This document shows positions 8,125 through 22,000 of a DNA stretch of 41,612 nucleotides, piece by piece (the first letter of the stretch is position 1; every line of letters starts with the position of its first letter). Location: the NCBI RefSeq assembly GCF_000702785.1, contig NZ_JNJV01000004.1, positions 1-41,612 of the forward strand, read 5' to 3'. The notes under the pieces were generated by a model. It did no database searches. It saw nothing but the letters and a program-made list of their open reading frames with translations, and had not been told where the DNA came from. Made by a program: the position numbers and the translations under genes. The stretch comes from Mycoplasmopsis primatum ATCC 25948. Lineage in GTDB: Bacteria; Bacillota_I; Bacilli_A; Mycoplasmatales; Metamycoplasmataceae.

Positions 8125-9456
8125 CTAATTGTTAGTATTTTTCTTATTTATTGAATATAAATTTATTTCATCATCAGTAGCTAAAACAAAATGCTTATTA
8201 CCGACATTATGCCAATAAGGCGCATTTTCTAAATCATATTTATGAATAGATGGATCATAAACTTGGCCTAATAAAGAACCTTTTTTATTTTCAATAGAAG
8301 GCACAGCATCTAGCAAACTCTTTGTATATGGATGATAAGCATTATTAATAATTTCATCAGCTGGCCCGATTTCTAAAAGCACACCTTTATTAATAACAGC
8401 AATTCTATCAGAAATATATTCAACCATTCTTAAGTCATGTGCTATGAACAAAATTGTTAAGTGATATTTTTTCTTTAGTTCATTAAAAATATTGATTACC
8501 TGTGCCTGTATAGAAACGTCCAATGCTGAAATTGGTTCGTCAGCTATTAACAATTTAGGGCGTAAAACAACAGCACGACAGATACCTAAACGTTGTTGTT
8601 GACCACCAGAAAATTCTAATGGGAAACGTCCAAGCACAGATTCATCAAGTCCAACTTGTTTTAAAATATCCACAACAAGAGCTTCTCTACATTCTTTTTC
8701 ACTTAAATTATTTAATTTATCTCTTTCATTTTTTTCATTTTCAAATTTTTTGAAAATTAAATCATAAATATCTGGACTATTTAGGCTTCTATCTTTAATT
8801 ACTTCATAAAACTTATTAAAAACGAAATCATACGATGATTCAGTTGTGAAACCATTAGCCTGATAAGTTTTCAAAGGCTCAGTATATATAATATTTTCTG
8901 GATCCTTCAATTTAATATCTTCATTAATAGCAAGAAATGTGGTTTCATCAAAAGCAGTTAAGTATATAAATTTAGAATTTTTGGTATTGCTTAAACCTTC
9001 CCCAACAGCATATTGAACATTCTTAAATGGATTCAAAGAGTTAGTAGGGTCTTGAAAAATCATTTGGACTTTGTTAACCATAAAGTCGATTAAGCTTTTA
9101 TATTTTTTACTTCATTTAAAACCCTTATCTAAATTTTTAGGGATAATTCTATCTAAAATTTTAATATAACCAAAACTATGTGGGGTCAAACCAATAATAG
9201 CTCTACCAGTAGTTGACTTACCAGAACCTGATTCACCTACTAGCCCTAAAACTTCACCGTCATAAATATTTAGATTTAAATCCTTAATAGCAGAAAAAGA
9301 TTTGATTCCAGTTCCATAATTAATATCTAAATGTCTTAATTCTACTAATGTATTTTTTTCAGGATATGCATTGAGCATCTCATCAGTGCCTTGAACAATT
9401 TCTCTATAAAGTTTTTTATTAAAAGGACGATTTTCAACGTAGTATTTTTTACTCAT
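8125..9456 (-). CDS. oppF: Oligopeptide ABC transporter ATP-binding protein OppF
   Basis: A 443-residue ATPase of the oligopeptide importer. Walker A is GESGSGKST (residues 74-82), Q-loop FQDP (134-137), signature FSGGQQQR (282-289) and Walker B LLIADEP (302-308), with the switch histidine in AHD. The C-terminal segment with HPYTKSLLDAVP is typical of the OppD/OppF/DppF class. Between the Q-loop and the signature there is an extra stretch of about 90 polar residues (about 156-250) absent from standard OppF (~320 aa). The start is fixed by AAGGAG and overlaps the oppD stop (ATGAGTAA). It is the last gene of the giant-protein-opp operon, followed by a terminator. Confidence 0.95.
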
Positions 9457-10990
9457 TATTCGCTCCTTCATTATCTTTATAGAACTTTTCAAATATTCAA
9501 TTGATTTTTTCTTTTGTTTCTTCTAATTTTTTATTTTTAATTTTGGCGTTCTCGTCCCTTTGAGCAAGAATTTGATTTCTCTCCACAACTAATTTATCTG
9601 CTATTTCATTGTGTTTGATAGCTAATTCATTATATTTTTCAAATGTTTCATCATCAATAATTAAATTATTGTGTCCATAAATTTGATTAAGATTATCATT
9701 GTATTTTTGTCATAGATTTTTAATAATTTTCGGAGGTTCATATTTAGGTGCTTTTTCGTTTAATAAATTACTTTTAACATAATGATATGGAGAAATTTGA
9801 TAAACAGGTGGTTCTTGAATAAAATCAACATTTAATGAATAATCATTACGCACAGCAAAGGCATCACCTTCAATACCATTTAAATTTGAAGGAATAGAAC
9901 CACGGATAACATGCAGTTTTTCACCTTTATTATAATCAGGCATTGATGTAATTAAACCCCATGTATATGGATGCTGTGGATTATAAAGAATTTCTTCTTT
10001 TGTACCAGATTCAACAATTTGGCCTGCATACATAATATTAATAAAATCTGCAATAGAAGCTACAACACCTAAATCATGTGTAATAAAAGCAATCGCAATC
10101 TTAAATGATTCTTGCAATTCTCGAATAATATCAAGAACTAAGGCTTGCACTGTTGGGTCAAGCGCGGTTGTTGGCTCATCCATAACCAATATCTTAGGTT
10201 TAAGAGAAATAATAGAAGCTATTGCGACACGCTGAATCATACCACCAGATAGTTCATGTGGATATGCCTTCATAATTGCTTCCGGGTTATTAATTTTAGT
10301 TAGTTTTAAGTATTTCAATGCTTCTTGATAAGCCTCTTTTTTATTTTTAACAAGCTTATTAACTAGCATCCCTTCCATAATTTGATTTCCAACTTTCATG
10401 GTTGGATCTAATATAGACATAGGATTTTGAAACACAGCAGAAATTATTCTTCCGCGCAATTTGGACTTTTCTCAATTGTATGCTGTAAAGTTATGAACTT
10501 CTAAACCATAAAGTCGAATTTTCCCGCCTTCAATAATTGAATTAGCGCCCGTTAGCCCGTACAATAATGAGGTAATAACTGATTTACCTGAACCAGATTC
10601 ACCAATTAATGCATGAACTTTTCCTTCATATATTTTTAAACTAGGACCTCTTAAAACTAAGTTCTTCTCCTTAGGATTAGCTGGGTTTTTAAACGTTAAA
10701 TAAATATTTTCGATTTCGGCTGCTATATTGGTGTTTTCGCCAAAAACGATTTCAGATTTAGTACCTTGAAAAACATCAATTTCTTGTTTGTTTTTACCAA
10801 ATAAACTATGAATTTTTTTGCCAAATTGAACTCAATAATCTTTAAAATTTCTTCAAAAGCCTTTGCCCTTTTCGTTTTTTATTTCCATCATATCTAATGG
10901 CTCAGGAATATTATTATAAACAATAGGTCTAGGAAATTGTTTTACATAACCTTGTAAGTTTTTTATATCATCATTGTTTGTTTTTTGCAT
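9449..10990 (-). CDS. oppD: Oligopeptide ABC transporter ATP-binding protein OppD
   Basis: A 513-residue ATPase, much longer than the usual ~330-360. The order is: an N-terminal extension of ~90 residues; Walker A GESGSGKSV (130-138); Q-loop FQNP; signature LSGGMIQR (247-254); Walker B LVMDEP (268-273); switch histidine in THD; the typical HPYTWGL segment; and a C-terminal charged helix of ~90 residues (likely coiled coil, KNKKLEETKEK). The C-terminal region that in many OppD proteins carries a cysteine cluster is present but without the cysteines (GDAFAVRNDY...). The start ATG 10990 has AGGAA upstream. It pairs with OppF under OppB/OppC. Confidence 0.95.
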
Positions 10991-10997
10991 AATATTC

Positions 10998-12011
10998 CTA
11001 TCTTTGTCTTAATAAACTGTCTTGGACAGCACCAGACATTAATTGAATTGAAGAGGTTACAAGGATTAACATAAACGAAGGTATCAAAACATAACGTGGG
11101 AAAACTGTAAAGTTTTTTGAGCCTTCACTAATAAGGTTTCCTAATGTTGCAACGTTTGGTATTGATAGGCCAATAAAAGCTAGCGATGTTTCTGAAAGAA
11201 TAATACCAGGTATATGAAAAACTATTTCAGTTATAAGCAATGGAATTAAAATTGGCAGATAGTTAGCTAAGATTTTATATGTAGGTGTTCCTAAAATTTT
11301 TGAAGCGCTAACTCATTCAAATGACTTAGCACGTAAAACTTGAGAACGCATTTGATTTGCTATGCCAGCTCATGAAGTAAATGAGAGAGCAAAAACCATA
11401 ACTCAGAATGTTGGCTTTAAAATAATCGTAATAGTTATTAAAATAATAATTGAAGGAACATTAGAAATAATTTTAATAATAAAAGTCATTACTTTGTCAA
11501 AGAATCTAAAGTGCCCCATCATAATACCAATCACTAAACCAACAAATACCTGTATAAATGTAGCAATAAATGATAAAGCTAATGAATATCTTAAGCCATA
11601 TCATAATCTAGCTCATAAATCTCTACCAAAAGCGTCAGTTCCTAAAATATGTCCATTAGTAAAAAATGTGTCGTATCTATTTTCAACATTAATAGTCAAT
11701 GGGTCATGGCTAGTTATAAGAGGGATGAACAAAGATAAAAGAATTAAAGCAACAAGAGTTACAAAACCAAAAACTCCAGCAAATGATCTACTAAAACGAT
11801 AGAAAAATTCTACAAAAGCATTTTGTTGTTTATGCATTCTACTGGTTTCATTATATTCAAATAAATTACCAATAATTTGTCACTCTTTATAAGCAAGCGG
11901 TCTTAAAAATTTATTAGGAGCTAAATCTTTGCCTAATTCGTTTGTAGGACTCTCATTTCTTCTTTTAAGTTTTTTAGTTAGATTTTTAAATCATTCAATC
12001 ACTTTTTTCAT
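10998..12011 (-). CDS. oppC: Oligopeptide ABC transporter permease OppC
   Basis: A 337-residue inner permease subunit. A polar N-terminal ~65 residues precede the first membrane helix (FGFVTLVALILLSLFIPLI). The typical OppC segment DAFGRDLW (near residue 130) introduces the transport domain. The C-terminal EAA-type region contains SLAFIGLSIPNVATLGNLISEG, the hallmark of the OppC/DppC family, and the protein ends LLRQR. TGA-Trp codons interrupt the frame in the standard code. The start has GAGG upstream and sits 1 nt after the oppB stop. It forms the membrane pore with OppB and is powered by OppD/OppF. Confidence 0.94.
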
Positions 12012-12012
12012 A

Positions 12013-13101
12013 TTAACCTCTTTTCCTTACACGAGGGTCAACAATTTGATATAACGCATCACGACATGTATATGAAAGAATTGTTAATAATGAGAATAGT
12101 GTAACCATAAATAAAATAATATTGTAATCTTTTGAAGTAATTGCATTAAGCAATAATCCACCTGAACCAGTGATAAAGAATATTTGTTCAATAAACATTG
12201 AACCAATAAAACTACCAAAAATAACAACTGGGAAGAATGTAGCAATAGGGAAAAGTGCAGGTTTAAGAGCATGAGTTCAAACAAAACGACGTTTTGTGAT
12301 ACCTTTTAAATAACAAAACTTGCAATGTTGTGAATTAAGTTCACGATTAAGTTCAGTTCTAATATATTTAATATATACAATAATAGAACCAAGCGATAGA
12401 GCTAAACCAGGTAGGACATATGTAGATATATCTTTTTCATTAAAAATATATGGCATATTTAACTTTCTTCCTATTAATAAGAGCCATAAAGCAAAAACCA
12501 ATGAAGGAATAGATGAAAAAATCGAAACAATAAGTGTAGCAATATGATCTGGTAGCTTGTCAGGATTCATTCCAACATAAACACCTAATGGAATTCCTAT
12601 TAATAAAGTAAGCATTACTGAAAATATTCCAATTAAAAAACTTTTATAAAAACGAATTCAAACAAAGTCATTAATTTTTTCACCTGGAAAAACAGAAAGC
12701 GAAATTCCAAAATCTAATCTAACTATATTTTTCAAATATATGCCATACCGCACAATTAATGGTTCATTTAGTCCATATTTTTCCTCAACAGCCTTTTTAG
12801 CTGCTTCATCCAAACCAGCAGTTAAACCTGTACCACCTGGAACAGAATTAATAAGGAAAAATGTTATAGTGATGACTATAAAAGCAACAACAATAAATTC
12901 AAATAAAATAGTAAAAGCCTTTAGCATACTTTTCACTCATGGTGAGCGTATGTTAAAAACTTGCTGATATCATTTATATTTTATTTTGTTTTTACCAGTA
13001 AAGTCGACTGGTCGGCTGACATCAACTATTTTTTGACTATTAAGTGATGATAAATCATCAACATATTCAAAATTAGCTTTTCTGTGGTATGTGTCTTCCA
13101 T
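12013..13101 (-). CDS. oppB: Oligopeptide ABC transporter permease OppB
   Basis: A 362-residue permease. A polar N-terminal ~60 residues (MEDTYHRKANFEYVDD...) are longer than usual. The first helix follows (FEFIVVAFIVITITFFLINSVPGG), with the family motif NSVPGG. GLNEPLIVRY precedes the periplasmic loop. The core contains LLIGIPLGVYVG and IVSIFSSIPSLVFALW. The end IVDPRVRKRG matches OppB/DppB proteins, which finish near DPR. GGAG lies before the start ATG, and the oppA stop lies 9 nt upstream. It is part of the oligopeptide uptake complex. Confidence 0.94.
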
Positions 13102-13110
13102 ATTAATCTC

Positions 13111-16038
13111 CTATTCTTCTTTAATATCTGTTGGTAGGTATGGTTTTGGTGGATAAGCTGTATCGTAAGCAAATTGCAGTGAATATGAATACAAGTTTTC
13201 AGTTCCATTAACTCTTGATATTTCTCAATATGTATCAACTTCCATCAACGGAACAACTGGAGCACCATCACGAACTATTTTTTCAAGTGCGCCAATAATG
13301 GCAAAAGCACTTTGTTCAGTTCAACCATCTTCCACTTCTTCATTTGTAAATTGGTTAGTGAAAAATGATGTAAAACGGTCATTAAATTGAGTTAATGTTT
13401 CGTGCTTAATATTGCCTTTTTTATCTTTATACGTATGTTTAATCAATGCTAATTCAACGATTTTGTTTCAAACTTTAATATTAATTCTTAAACGTTTTCT
13501 TAATGCTTCAACTTCATTTACTTTATCAGTTACTGGAACGCCAAATTCGTCTAATTTATAGCCTAATTTAGCAAAATAATCACCATAAGTTCATGAACCA
13601 GCAGGGTTATTTCTAAAACCAGTTTGCTTAGCATTTTTACTATCAATACCGTCGGTTTTGAAAAATACTTTTACATAGCTATAAGCATCTGTTCCAAATG
13701 TATCAAAGTTTCTGTATAGTAAATCAAATTGTCCTTTTGTTCTAAAATCTTCATAAACATTTTCAGGTAGGCTTTTAATTTCAATTTCAAGAAAACCATT
13801 GAAAGCTTTTCTCATAAAATCTTGTAAAGCAATACCTGCATTTTGTTGCTCGTCAGTTGAATTTGAGATATATCTCAATGTTAATTTTTTAACCTCAGGA
13901 TGATCTTTTTTAAATTGATTCATATATTGATTAGCTATATCTAAATGAAAGGCTTTATCAGTTCTATCAACGTGTTCAAAATTGTACATTTTTGAAAGGT
14001 GATCTAGATGTTTATAATTTTGAACTGGAATAGGTTTTTTAAAATTACTATCGAACTTTGTATACATTTCATCATGGTCAAATGCTATCTCAATAGCATC
14101 ACCAAATGATGATGAACCTTGACCAAAGGCAGTTCATGTAATAACAGGATATGATGAGTTTCAACCAACTATATTAAGCATTTCGTTTCTATTAATAGCA
14201 TAATAAATAGCACTTCTTAAATTTTCGTCATATAAATATTTAGAGTCACTGCCATTAGGTAATGTTTCATATCTCTCGCGGTCAAGATTAAATGCTAGTG
14301 CAATAGTTCCAAAACCAGAAGATTTTTTCATATATTTTCTATAGTCACTATTTGTCCAATATGCTAACTGTTGAATTGCTGGAATTTTTGTAGCAGCAAT
14401 ATATTTATCATCATAAAGAGCAGCATTGATATTTTGATCTGAACTGAAATAAATTTTTATTCTTTCACTAGATGTTTTGTCTGATGAGTAATAATGTGGA
14501 TTTTTCTTTAACATTAAAAATCCTTGTGGACCGAGCACAACATTATCAAGCAAAAATGGACCAGTTGTTAAAAACCTATCTTGTCTTAGGCCAAATTCAT
14601 TAATTCCACCATTAATCTCAACAAATTTTCTATTAATAGGAACTAAATTTGTTTGTAGATCTTGAACTGCATTAGATAAAGAAGCTGGCTCACTAGCAGA
14701 ATATTCAATTCTTAATGAGTATTCATCTAAGGCTAATTCACGACTTCATCTGTAATCTTTGGTATTGAAGTTGTCTATAAAATCATTAGATAAAGTGTTT
14801 TCTTTATAAATTTTATTTACGGCTTCATTATACAATTCAACATTATTTTCATTATAAGTAACAGATAATTTATTTTTTAATGCTCTTGATTTTTTTAGTA
14901 AATTTTCAAACAAAGGACTATATTTTTGGCGTCTATCACTAAAAGCATATTTTTTAATTTTAACTGCTTTTCTTTGAGGGATATTTTTAAGTTCTTCATT
15001 AGTGTGCTTACCATATAAATAATCATAATTAGGAAGCATAATTATGGTTTCGTCAGCGTTAGGATCAAAATTAGGAGAATAAGGAACACTGGATAAAATT
15101 TCTCTATTTGAATAATTTCAATATAAACGGCCTGAATACAAGCCTAATCTATAAACAGCTTGCTTTAAGTTATCTAAAATTTTTCTTTCTTTGGTTTTTA
15201 AAGCATCAATTTCCGCGCTCGAAAGAGTTTTATCTTTAAATTTTTGACTTTTTAAAATTAAATCAATTTGAGATTTATAGGTTTCCTTATATTTAGGATT
15301 AAACACATCATAAATATATTTATTATCAACTTGTTTTAAATCAGGATATTGAAATGGGTTGTTGTATGTTATACCAAATTCTTTTATATATTCTTGTTGA
15401 GCATCAACAACAGCCTGAGCATTGTCAAACTTTCTTTGTAAAATATTTGTTAATTTTTGAGAACCTGTTGCTAAGTCAAAAATATAATGAGCTGCATCAA
15501 TATAGTCATCGGCAGTTACTTCATCACCGTTGCTTCAACGACTATTACCATCATTAAGCAATATATTCATTGACTGAATCTTGTTATTGCTTTGCAAGAT
15601 ACTTACGGGTTGATATTGAGTTTTACTTGCTGAAAGGGTTCCTGTAGTTGTACCAAATTGATCAAGTGGATAAAATCTACGGCTTGCTTCAGCAGAAGGC
15701 TGAACATTAGCGAAATATTTGTCTGTTAGAGTCATGCCTTTTTCAATTTCTTCAGCTGTAAGTTTTTCAGTATTATTATATGCTCCCATTGGAATTTCAG
15801 GCAGACTTAATATTCTTTTAAGGGCTTCATTAGGGCCTGATTTTAAAGGTGCTTCAACTAATGAAGGAAGTATTTTATTAACTGATGCGAACTTGATGTA
15901 GTTCAATGAGTTAATTGGTTCAGACACTAAACCAAGGTCGTAGTCTCTAACCATTTTTCCGCAACTAGCAGCAATAAATGGAATAGTGAAGGAAGCTGAC
16001 GCAAAAGTTCCTAATAATAGTTTTATTCTTTTTTTCAT
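13111..16038 (-). CDS. oppA: Oligopeptide-binding lipoprotein OppA
   Basis: A 975-residue substrate-binding lipoprotein. The signal peptide has a basic start (MKKRIK), a hydrophobic core and a lipobox FIAASC with Cys26, so it should be lipid-anchored on the outer face. The large size (~110 kDa) is similar to the OppA (P100) of Mycoplasma hominis, which is known as a cytoadherence-linked ecto-ATPase; whether that activity is shared cannot be seen here. Segments such as NPHYYSSDKTSSERIKI and ENLRSAIYYAINRNEML match the SBP family 5 fold. AAAGGAGG precedes the ATG. It follows the giant PDxFFG gene by 12 nt and leads oppBCDF. Confidence 0.93.
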
Positions 16039-16050
16039 AAAGCCTCCTTT

Positions 16051-19000
16051 CTATTTCACACCATTAAATTGGTCATATACATAAAGTGTATGTTCATAAT
16101 ATTTGTTTCCGTAATTATCTGTTTTATAAGGTTTTTCAGATTTTGCAATTCTAATTGAAGCTTGTGAGAATGTCTTTCCATTTTCAGCAAGAGATTCTCA
16201 TGCGCCTAGATCAGCATAAAGGATATCTTTTTTACCTTCAGCATCACTTGAGAAGTAAATTTTGTATGTATGACCAGGCAATAATAGTGCATTTCTATAT
16301 TTAGACATAATAGCGTAATCACTAACTCATGATACAAAACCAGTTCCCTTGTGATGGCCATTAGCATCTGTGTAATCATATTTTTCTTGTGCTAATGTAT
16401 GACGAATTTTGTTTCTCTCTTCATCATTTTTAGCTTCATTAAACCTTTTTTCATTTTCAATATGTTGTGTTTTGTAATAAAACATATTATTAGTGCTATT
16501 TTTTGTAATTTTCAATGTTTTAATTTCGCCGGTTTCTTTATCTTCAAAGGCTAAATAATTAGCTTTATCAGCAATATCGCTGCTTAGATAACCAAACATA
16601 GCAACAGCATCTTTATTAGCATCTCTTCAAATACTTGTAATATTTCTTCTTCCGACACCTTGTGATTGAATATAGTATTGTCAATATGCTCTTGCACGTG
16701 TGTTAACTATATTGCCTTCCAAGTCCTTTATTCTAATAGTATCATCTACTATTTCTTGTCCTTTATCATCATAAAGTTTGAAACCTAAGAAGTCACGATA
16801 TCATCTATCCTTAAATCAACCATTATTAATTGATTGGAATTCACCAAAGTAACTATTAGTATAGTTAGGACTATCATCTAAGTTTTTATCTTGTGATAGT
16901 GCGCTTTTTCTGTATTTTAAACCAAGCGCTTGAGCTTTGTATTTTTCTTCCATATCAATTAATTCTTCATATTCACGAATAGCATTAGTAATTCCGCTTC
17001 TACCTTTTTTATCTGAAAGCTTAATGGCTTTATTTAACCATTTGCTTGTTGCTGTACCATCAACTATATATTCAAGGCCAGTATTAGCTTCACTAATACC
17101 AGATAAGAAGGCAGGCATATTACCAAATTCACTATTAGCAGGGGAATATGTTATTTGTAAGTTATCACGGTTAATAACTTCAGCAAAATTATATGTGTAG
17201 TCCGAGAACATTTCATTAAACTTACGCTCATTTTTGGTAGCAAAATAATCAATTACATCTTGCGATGGACTAGTTCAGAATGAAGCAGTAGCTAATGATG
17301 TAAATATATCAAGTAATCCAAATTTTTGCAATGCGATATTAACAAATGTTTGGTCAGTATAAGCTTGAATTTTTCCATCAAAAACCAATGAATCAAATAG
17401 GTTAAGATGACTGAGAGAGACGCCAAATGATTGTGCTAATTTGTCATAGGCCTTAATTAAACCTTTGCCATCAATTTCTCATTTTTTGCTATTAGCATCG
17501 GCAATCTTAAATTCATTTTTCTTAAATTCGCCATAGCCATGTTTAGAGTCAAAAATTCACATATAGTTTGGATTTGATTTTAACTGCTCTATGTTATAAC
17601 AAGATGTAAACATTGCAAATAATGATGAACTAAATCTTCTCATAACTTCGTTAGCTCATATTTGATTTGAACTATCATCCATAGCAGTTTTGTAAAATTC
17701 TCTAAACGATGTTTTTTCAACATCAGATAATTCTGGCATAGAATCTAATTTATCTAAAACGTTTGTTTTATAGTCATTTATAAACTTATCTAAATCAATT
17801 TTTGATTTTACATAGTCTATATTTCAATTAACGGTTTTTGTATTAGCATCATAAACAGCTTCTTTAAAATCAACAGTTACAAATTTAAGCCATTCTTTAT
17901 AGTTATTAAATTCTAAATTAATTCCAGTTGCGCCTGTGCTGTTTTTAAATAGTCCAAATAAACCGTTTAAAACATTATTATCTAATTGTCTTAAACCAGC
18001 TGAGTAGTTTAATCTAAGTTTTTTAACTAAATTAAAATCAGCATTTTTTAAACTAGCAAATGTTACTATTTGATTGTTATTTGACATCATATTTCAAATA
18101 CCATTAGGATTATTAGCTGAGCTAATAAATGTAGGTGTATATTTTGAAAGCCATTTCATGGTTTTCTTTATTTGAAATAGTTGTAAATAATCTTTTGGAA
18201 TGCTTTGTGAGAAGAATAAATCAGTATAAGCAGCATCCAACTTACTATTAGGCATAAACATATTATCTTTATCTAAATATAGTATTTGACCAGCACCAGC
18301 ATTCATCATATTATTTAAATTGTTGCCCGCTGTAAATAATGTTTGTAGAACATGACTAAATTTTACATCAGCAAGTTTTCCGCCAGTAAGCAATGATGGG
18401 TTACCATAAATTAATGAACTTGGTACAGAAACAGGAAAACCACTTGTTTTATTTACAGAACCGTCAAGATTATAATATTTAATCATCAGTGGTTTTCCGC
18501 CTACAAAGTTGTATGAGCCTGTTTGAGGGTCTCTGTTAGTTACATAATTTTTGTAAATGTTAAAGAACATTTTATTAATTGTATTTGGAACAGATGAACC
18601 AAGAAGAGTCTTGATTGTGCTGTAGTTAACATCAATATATGGTTCAACGGATAATTTTGTATCAGCAGTATTTCAACCATTAATATTAAATTTATCTACG
18701 ATAAGTGATTTAATTGTATTTTCAATACTTTTAATTTTTTTGTTAATAAATTCAACTGCATATGGGTCATAATTTTGATTATTTTTATCTGATAAATCAA
18801 AATTCAATGGCACATTAATAACAGGAGAGCCATCTTTATTAAACATCAATACTTTAGTAATTAAAGTATAGTTGCCTTTTGCATCTTGAATTCCTTCAAC
18901 AACTTTTGGAACTAATTCAATATGACCATTTCTTTCAACTTCAGCGAATTCCACATAGTTGCCTTTTCCATCTTTAATAACACCTTTTAGCATAGAAAGA

Positions 19001-22000
19001 GATGCAGGCATAAATACATATTCGCCAGTATTAGCATCCTTAACCATATATTTAACAGCAGCAGCATTAGGCAGTGTGCTATTAACTGTTGGATTAAGAG
19101 TTCCTGAATAAAAGTCAATAGCATTTATAATTCACATATCAAATGGACTTAATCATTTTTCATCACCAGGAGCAGTTAAACCGTTTTGAACCCTTCTGCT
19201 TTTTACAGCTTCTAACATTCCAGCAAAGTCTTGAAGAAAACGTCTGTTTTTATTAGCCAGCGCTGCTCATAAATCTCTGCTTTCTAAATCAACGCCTCAA
19301 ATATCAGAGTCTTTTTCCATTGATTTAATTACATCGCCTGGATTATCAGTAAAGACAATATTTCCTTTTTTATCTTTTTTGGCAAAGTTAAATACACCAT
19401 ATTCACCATAGTCTTTAATAGCACCGAATTCATCAAGCAGACGTTTAGTGCTTAATTCAACATGTGTACGTGCTTTAAGATAAAGCTCAACAGCATCTTT
19501 ACTATAATAGTTATTAATATTAGGTGTTGCATTTGGTGTAAGAGCACTAACAAAAATAGGATTGCTTCCTTTATTACTTAGATCATGGGCTCCATTTAAT
19601 GTAATATGGTGTCCATATTCGTGGGCTCCAACAAATTTTAGAAAGTCCGTTGAAATACCTTTAAAGTTAGGATCTGACATTTTTAAAATAGCTCACAAAC
19701 CAACACGAGTATCTTTTGTAAAACCTAAATATTTACCGTTTTCAAGCACATATTCCATTACGCCATTTTCATTAACTTTTTTACTAATGTGAAGGCCTTC
19801 AAGTCATTCACCAGCATAAGGTACTTCTTTAATTAATTCATCAGTTAAGTTTTCATATGCATCAGCAAAAACATCATATGTTTTTTCTAATTTACCCGTT
19901 TCATAGTTTTTTATTTCATTTTGCTCTTTAATCAATGTTGGAGCAACTATTTTTCTATATCCGACTGTGCTAAAGAAATCGTTAATGGTTTTAGTTAAAT
20001 TTTTATCTAAATTAGCATCAACAGAAAACTTAACAAATTTAGTACCAAAATTATTCTCATTAGAATAAGCGTTTTCTTTATCTATATTTTTTAATGTAAA
20101 TATTAATTTAGTTTTATCTTTTTGAATATCTGCAATATCCATTTTATAAATTAAACGATCTATTTCTTCATGTGAAGCACCAGGTTTTAAGATTTTTTTC
20201 TTAGTTAATATATCAATTAACTCAATTTTTGATTTAGCGACAATTAAATCATCAGCATTAGTAAGCTGATCTGCTTGTCAATTTGCTTCATGATTTTTAG
20301 CGTCCGAAATAATTCTGAACTTACGTGTTTCAATTAATACATCAGTAGCAGTTCTTAAGTTATTCTTGTAAAGATTATAAACTTTGTGATGATTAGTTAC
20401 AGAAGCAATTTGAAGATCAAATAATTTCTTAAAACCAAGTAAGTATGTTTTTAAATCTTTTAATTGATTGTCAATTTTTAATTCTGATTTAAATAATCTA
20501 TCAACATGTTTATTGAACATTTCGTTAATATCAATTAAACCGCCACTATAAGGAGGAAGGGTTTCTATTTTTCCATTAAAAGGCAAGATTTCATTATAAA
20601 TTTTGTCGATTTTAGCAAGAGCATTAGTTCATTTAGATAATTCAGCATCACTAATTTGACCTGCTTTATTTTTTTGGTTAATGTGAGCCAATAACTCTTT
20701 ATAAGATTTATTATCATTTCTTTTTGCTAGTTGGATAAATGGCAATGTCATCCTTGCTAAATATTCTTTACGTAAATGTTGATTTAAGTATCATGCTTTA
20801 TGATCAATATAACCAAAAAGAAGTGTTTTATAAGCAGAAGCCTCAGAGATAATTGTGTCGATTCTAGAGTTAATTTTTGAAAAATCATCATTAAGTTTTT
20901 TAATTTCGCTGTCAGCTATGTTTTCGGCGATAACTTGTTTTTTAAAATTATCAATTAAATCTTTTAATTGATTCATTTTTTGAATAAATAGACCACTTCT
21001 TGCATCTTTTTCGTCAATATCTTGAAGTATTGAAATAACTTTATTATTAAATTCATTCGATATGCTTTGAATAAAATGTTTTCTTTCATCATTTAAAGCA
21101 ACAGATTTTTTAACTAAATTATTACTTAAAATTTGAATTACAGGTTGTATATTTAAAAAGAACTCTTTTAAAGTTGCAATTGACAATGGTTTAAGGCCGT
21201 CGATATTAGAAAATAAAGCAGTCATGAATTCTTTTCATTCATCATTAATTAAATTATCTGCATGAACTTCTTTTATTCTTTCATTAATAAAGTATTTTCT
21301 ATTAGCATGATTGTCATAATCACCATTAGCTGCTTTAAATTGTTCAATAAATAAACCAATTTTAAATGTTTCGATGAATTCATTAACATTGTTGTTAAAT
21401 AAATTAATTTGTTCATCATATTTCTTTAAATCATCGGTAACACCAGCATTTTTTTCACCAGCTTTTATAACTTCACTTTCCTTATTAAGCGAATAATTTG
21501 CTTCATTAATTTGTGATAAATTTTCATTAGCTTTTTTAATAATTCTATCTTGTGCCAAGATGTTTTGTGATTCTAAATACACATTGTAAAGGGCTTGTTC
21601 AATTCCACTTGGATTTGTTGGAATTTCTGTAAGTCCGTCTTTTGGAAGTATTGAAGAAATTTTATTATTACTATTTATAATTTTTTCATTAATGTCAGCA
21701 ATAGCTTTTAATTTATTGTTGTATTCATCAAAAGCAGTTTTTGCATCAGCATTTGTTGAAAATTCAGTTAGTTTTGCAGAATAATCTTCTAACTTTTTGA
21801 GCTCAATATCAATACTTTTAATTGAGTTTGATAAATTAATAGTTTCTTGGTGAATTTTGAAATATTCAGACGATTTTAAATGAGTTGATAAACGATATTT
21901 AAGTGTCATAGGTTGAATAATTTCACCTAAAATTGCTTTTAGTCTATTTAAATCTGAACGAATATTTCTTTCAATAACAAGTTTTTTATCATTAATAAAT

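Noticed and set aside
11362-11802. A 146-codon plus-strand open frame opposite oppC
   Set aside because: It is antisense to the well-supported oppC, has no ribosome site or recognisable motif, and such shadows are common opposite membrane-protein genes.
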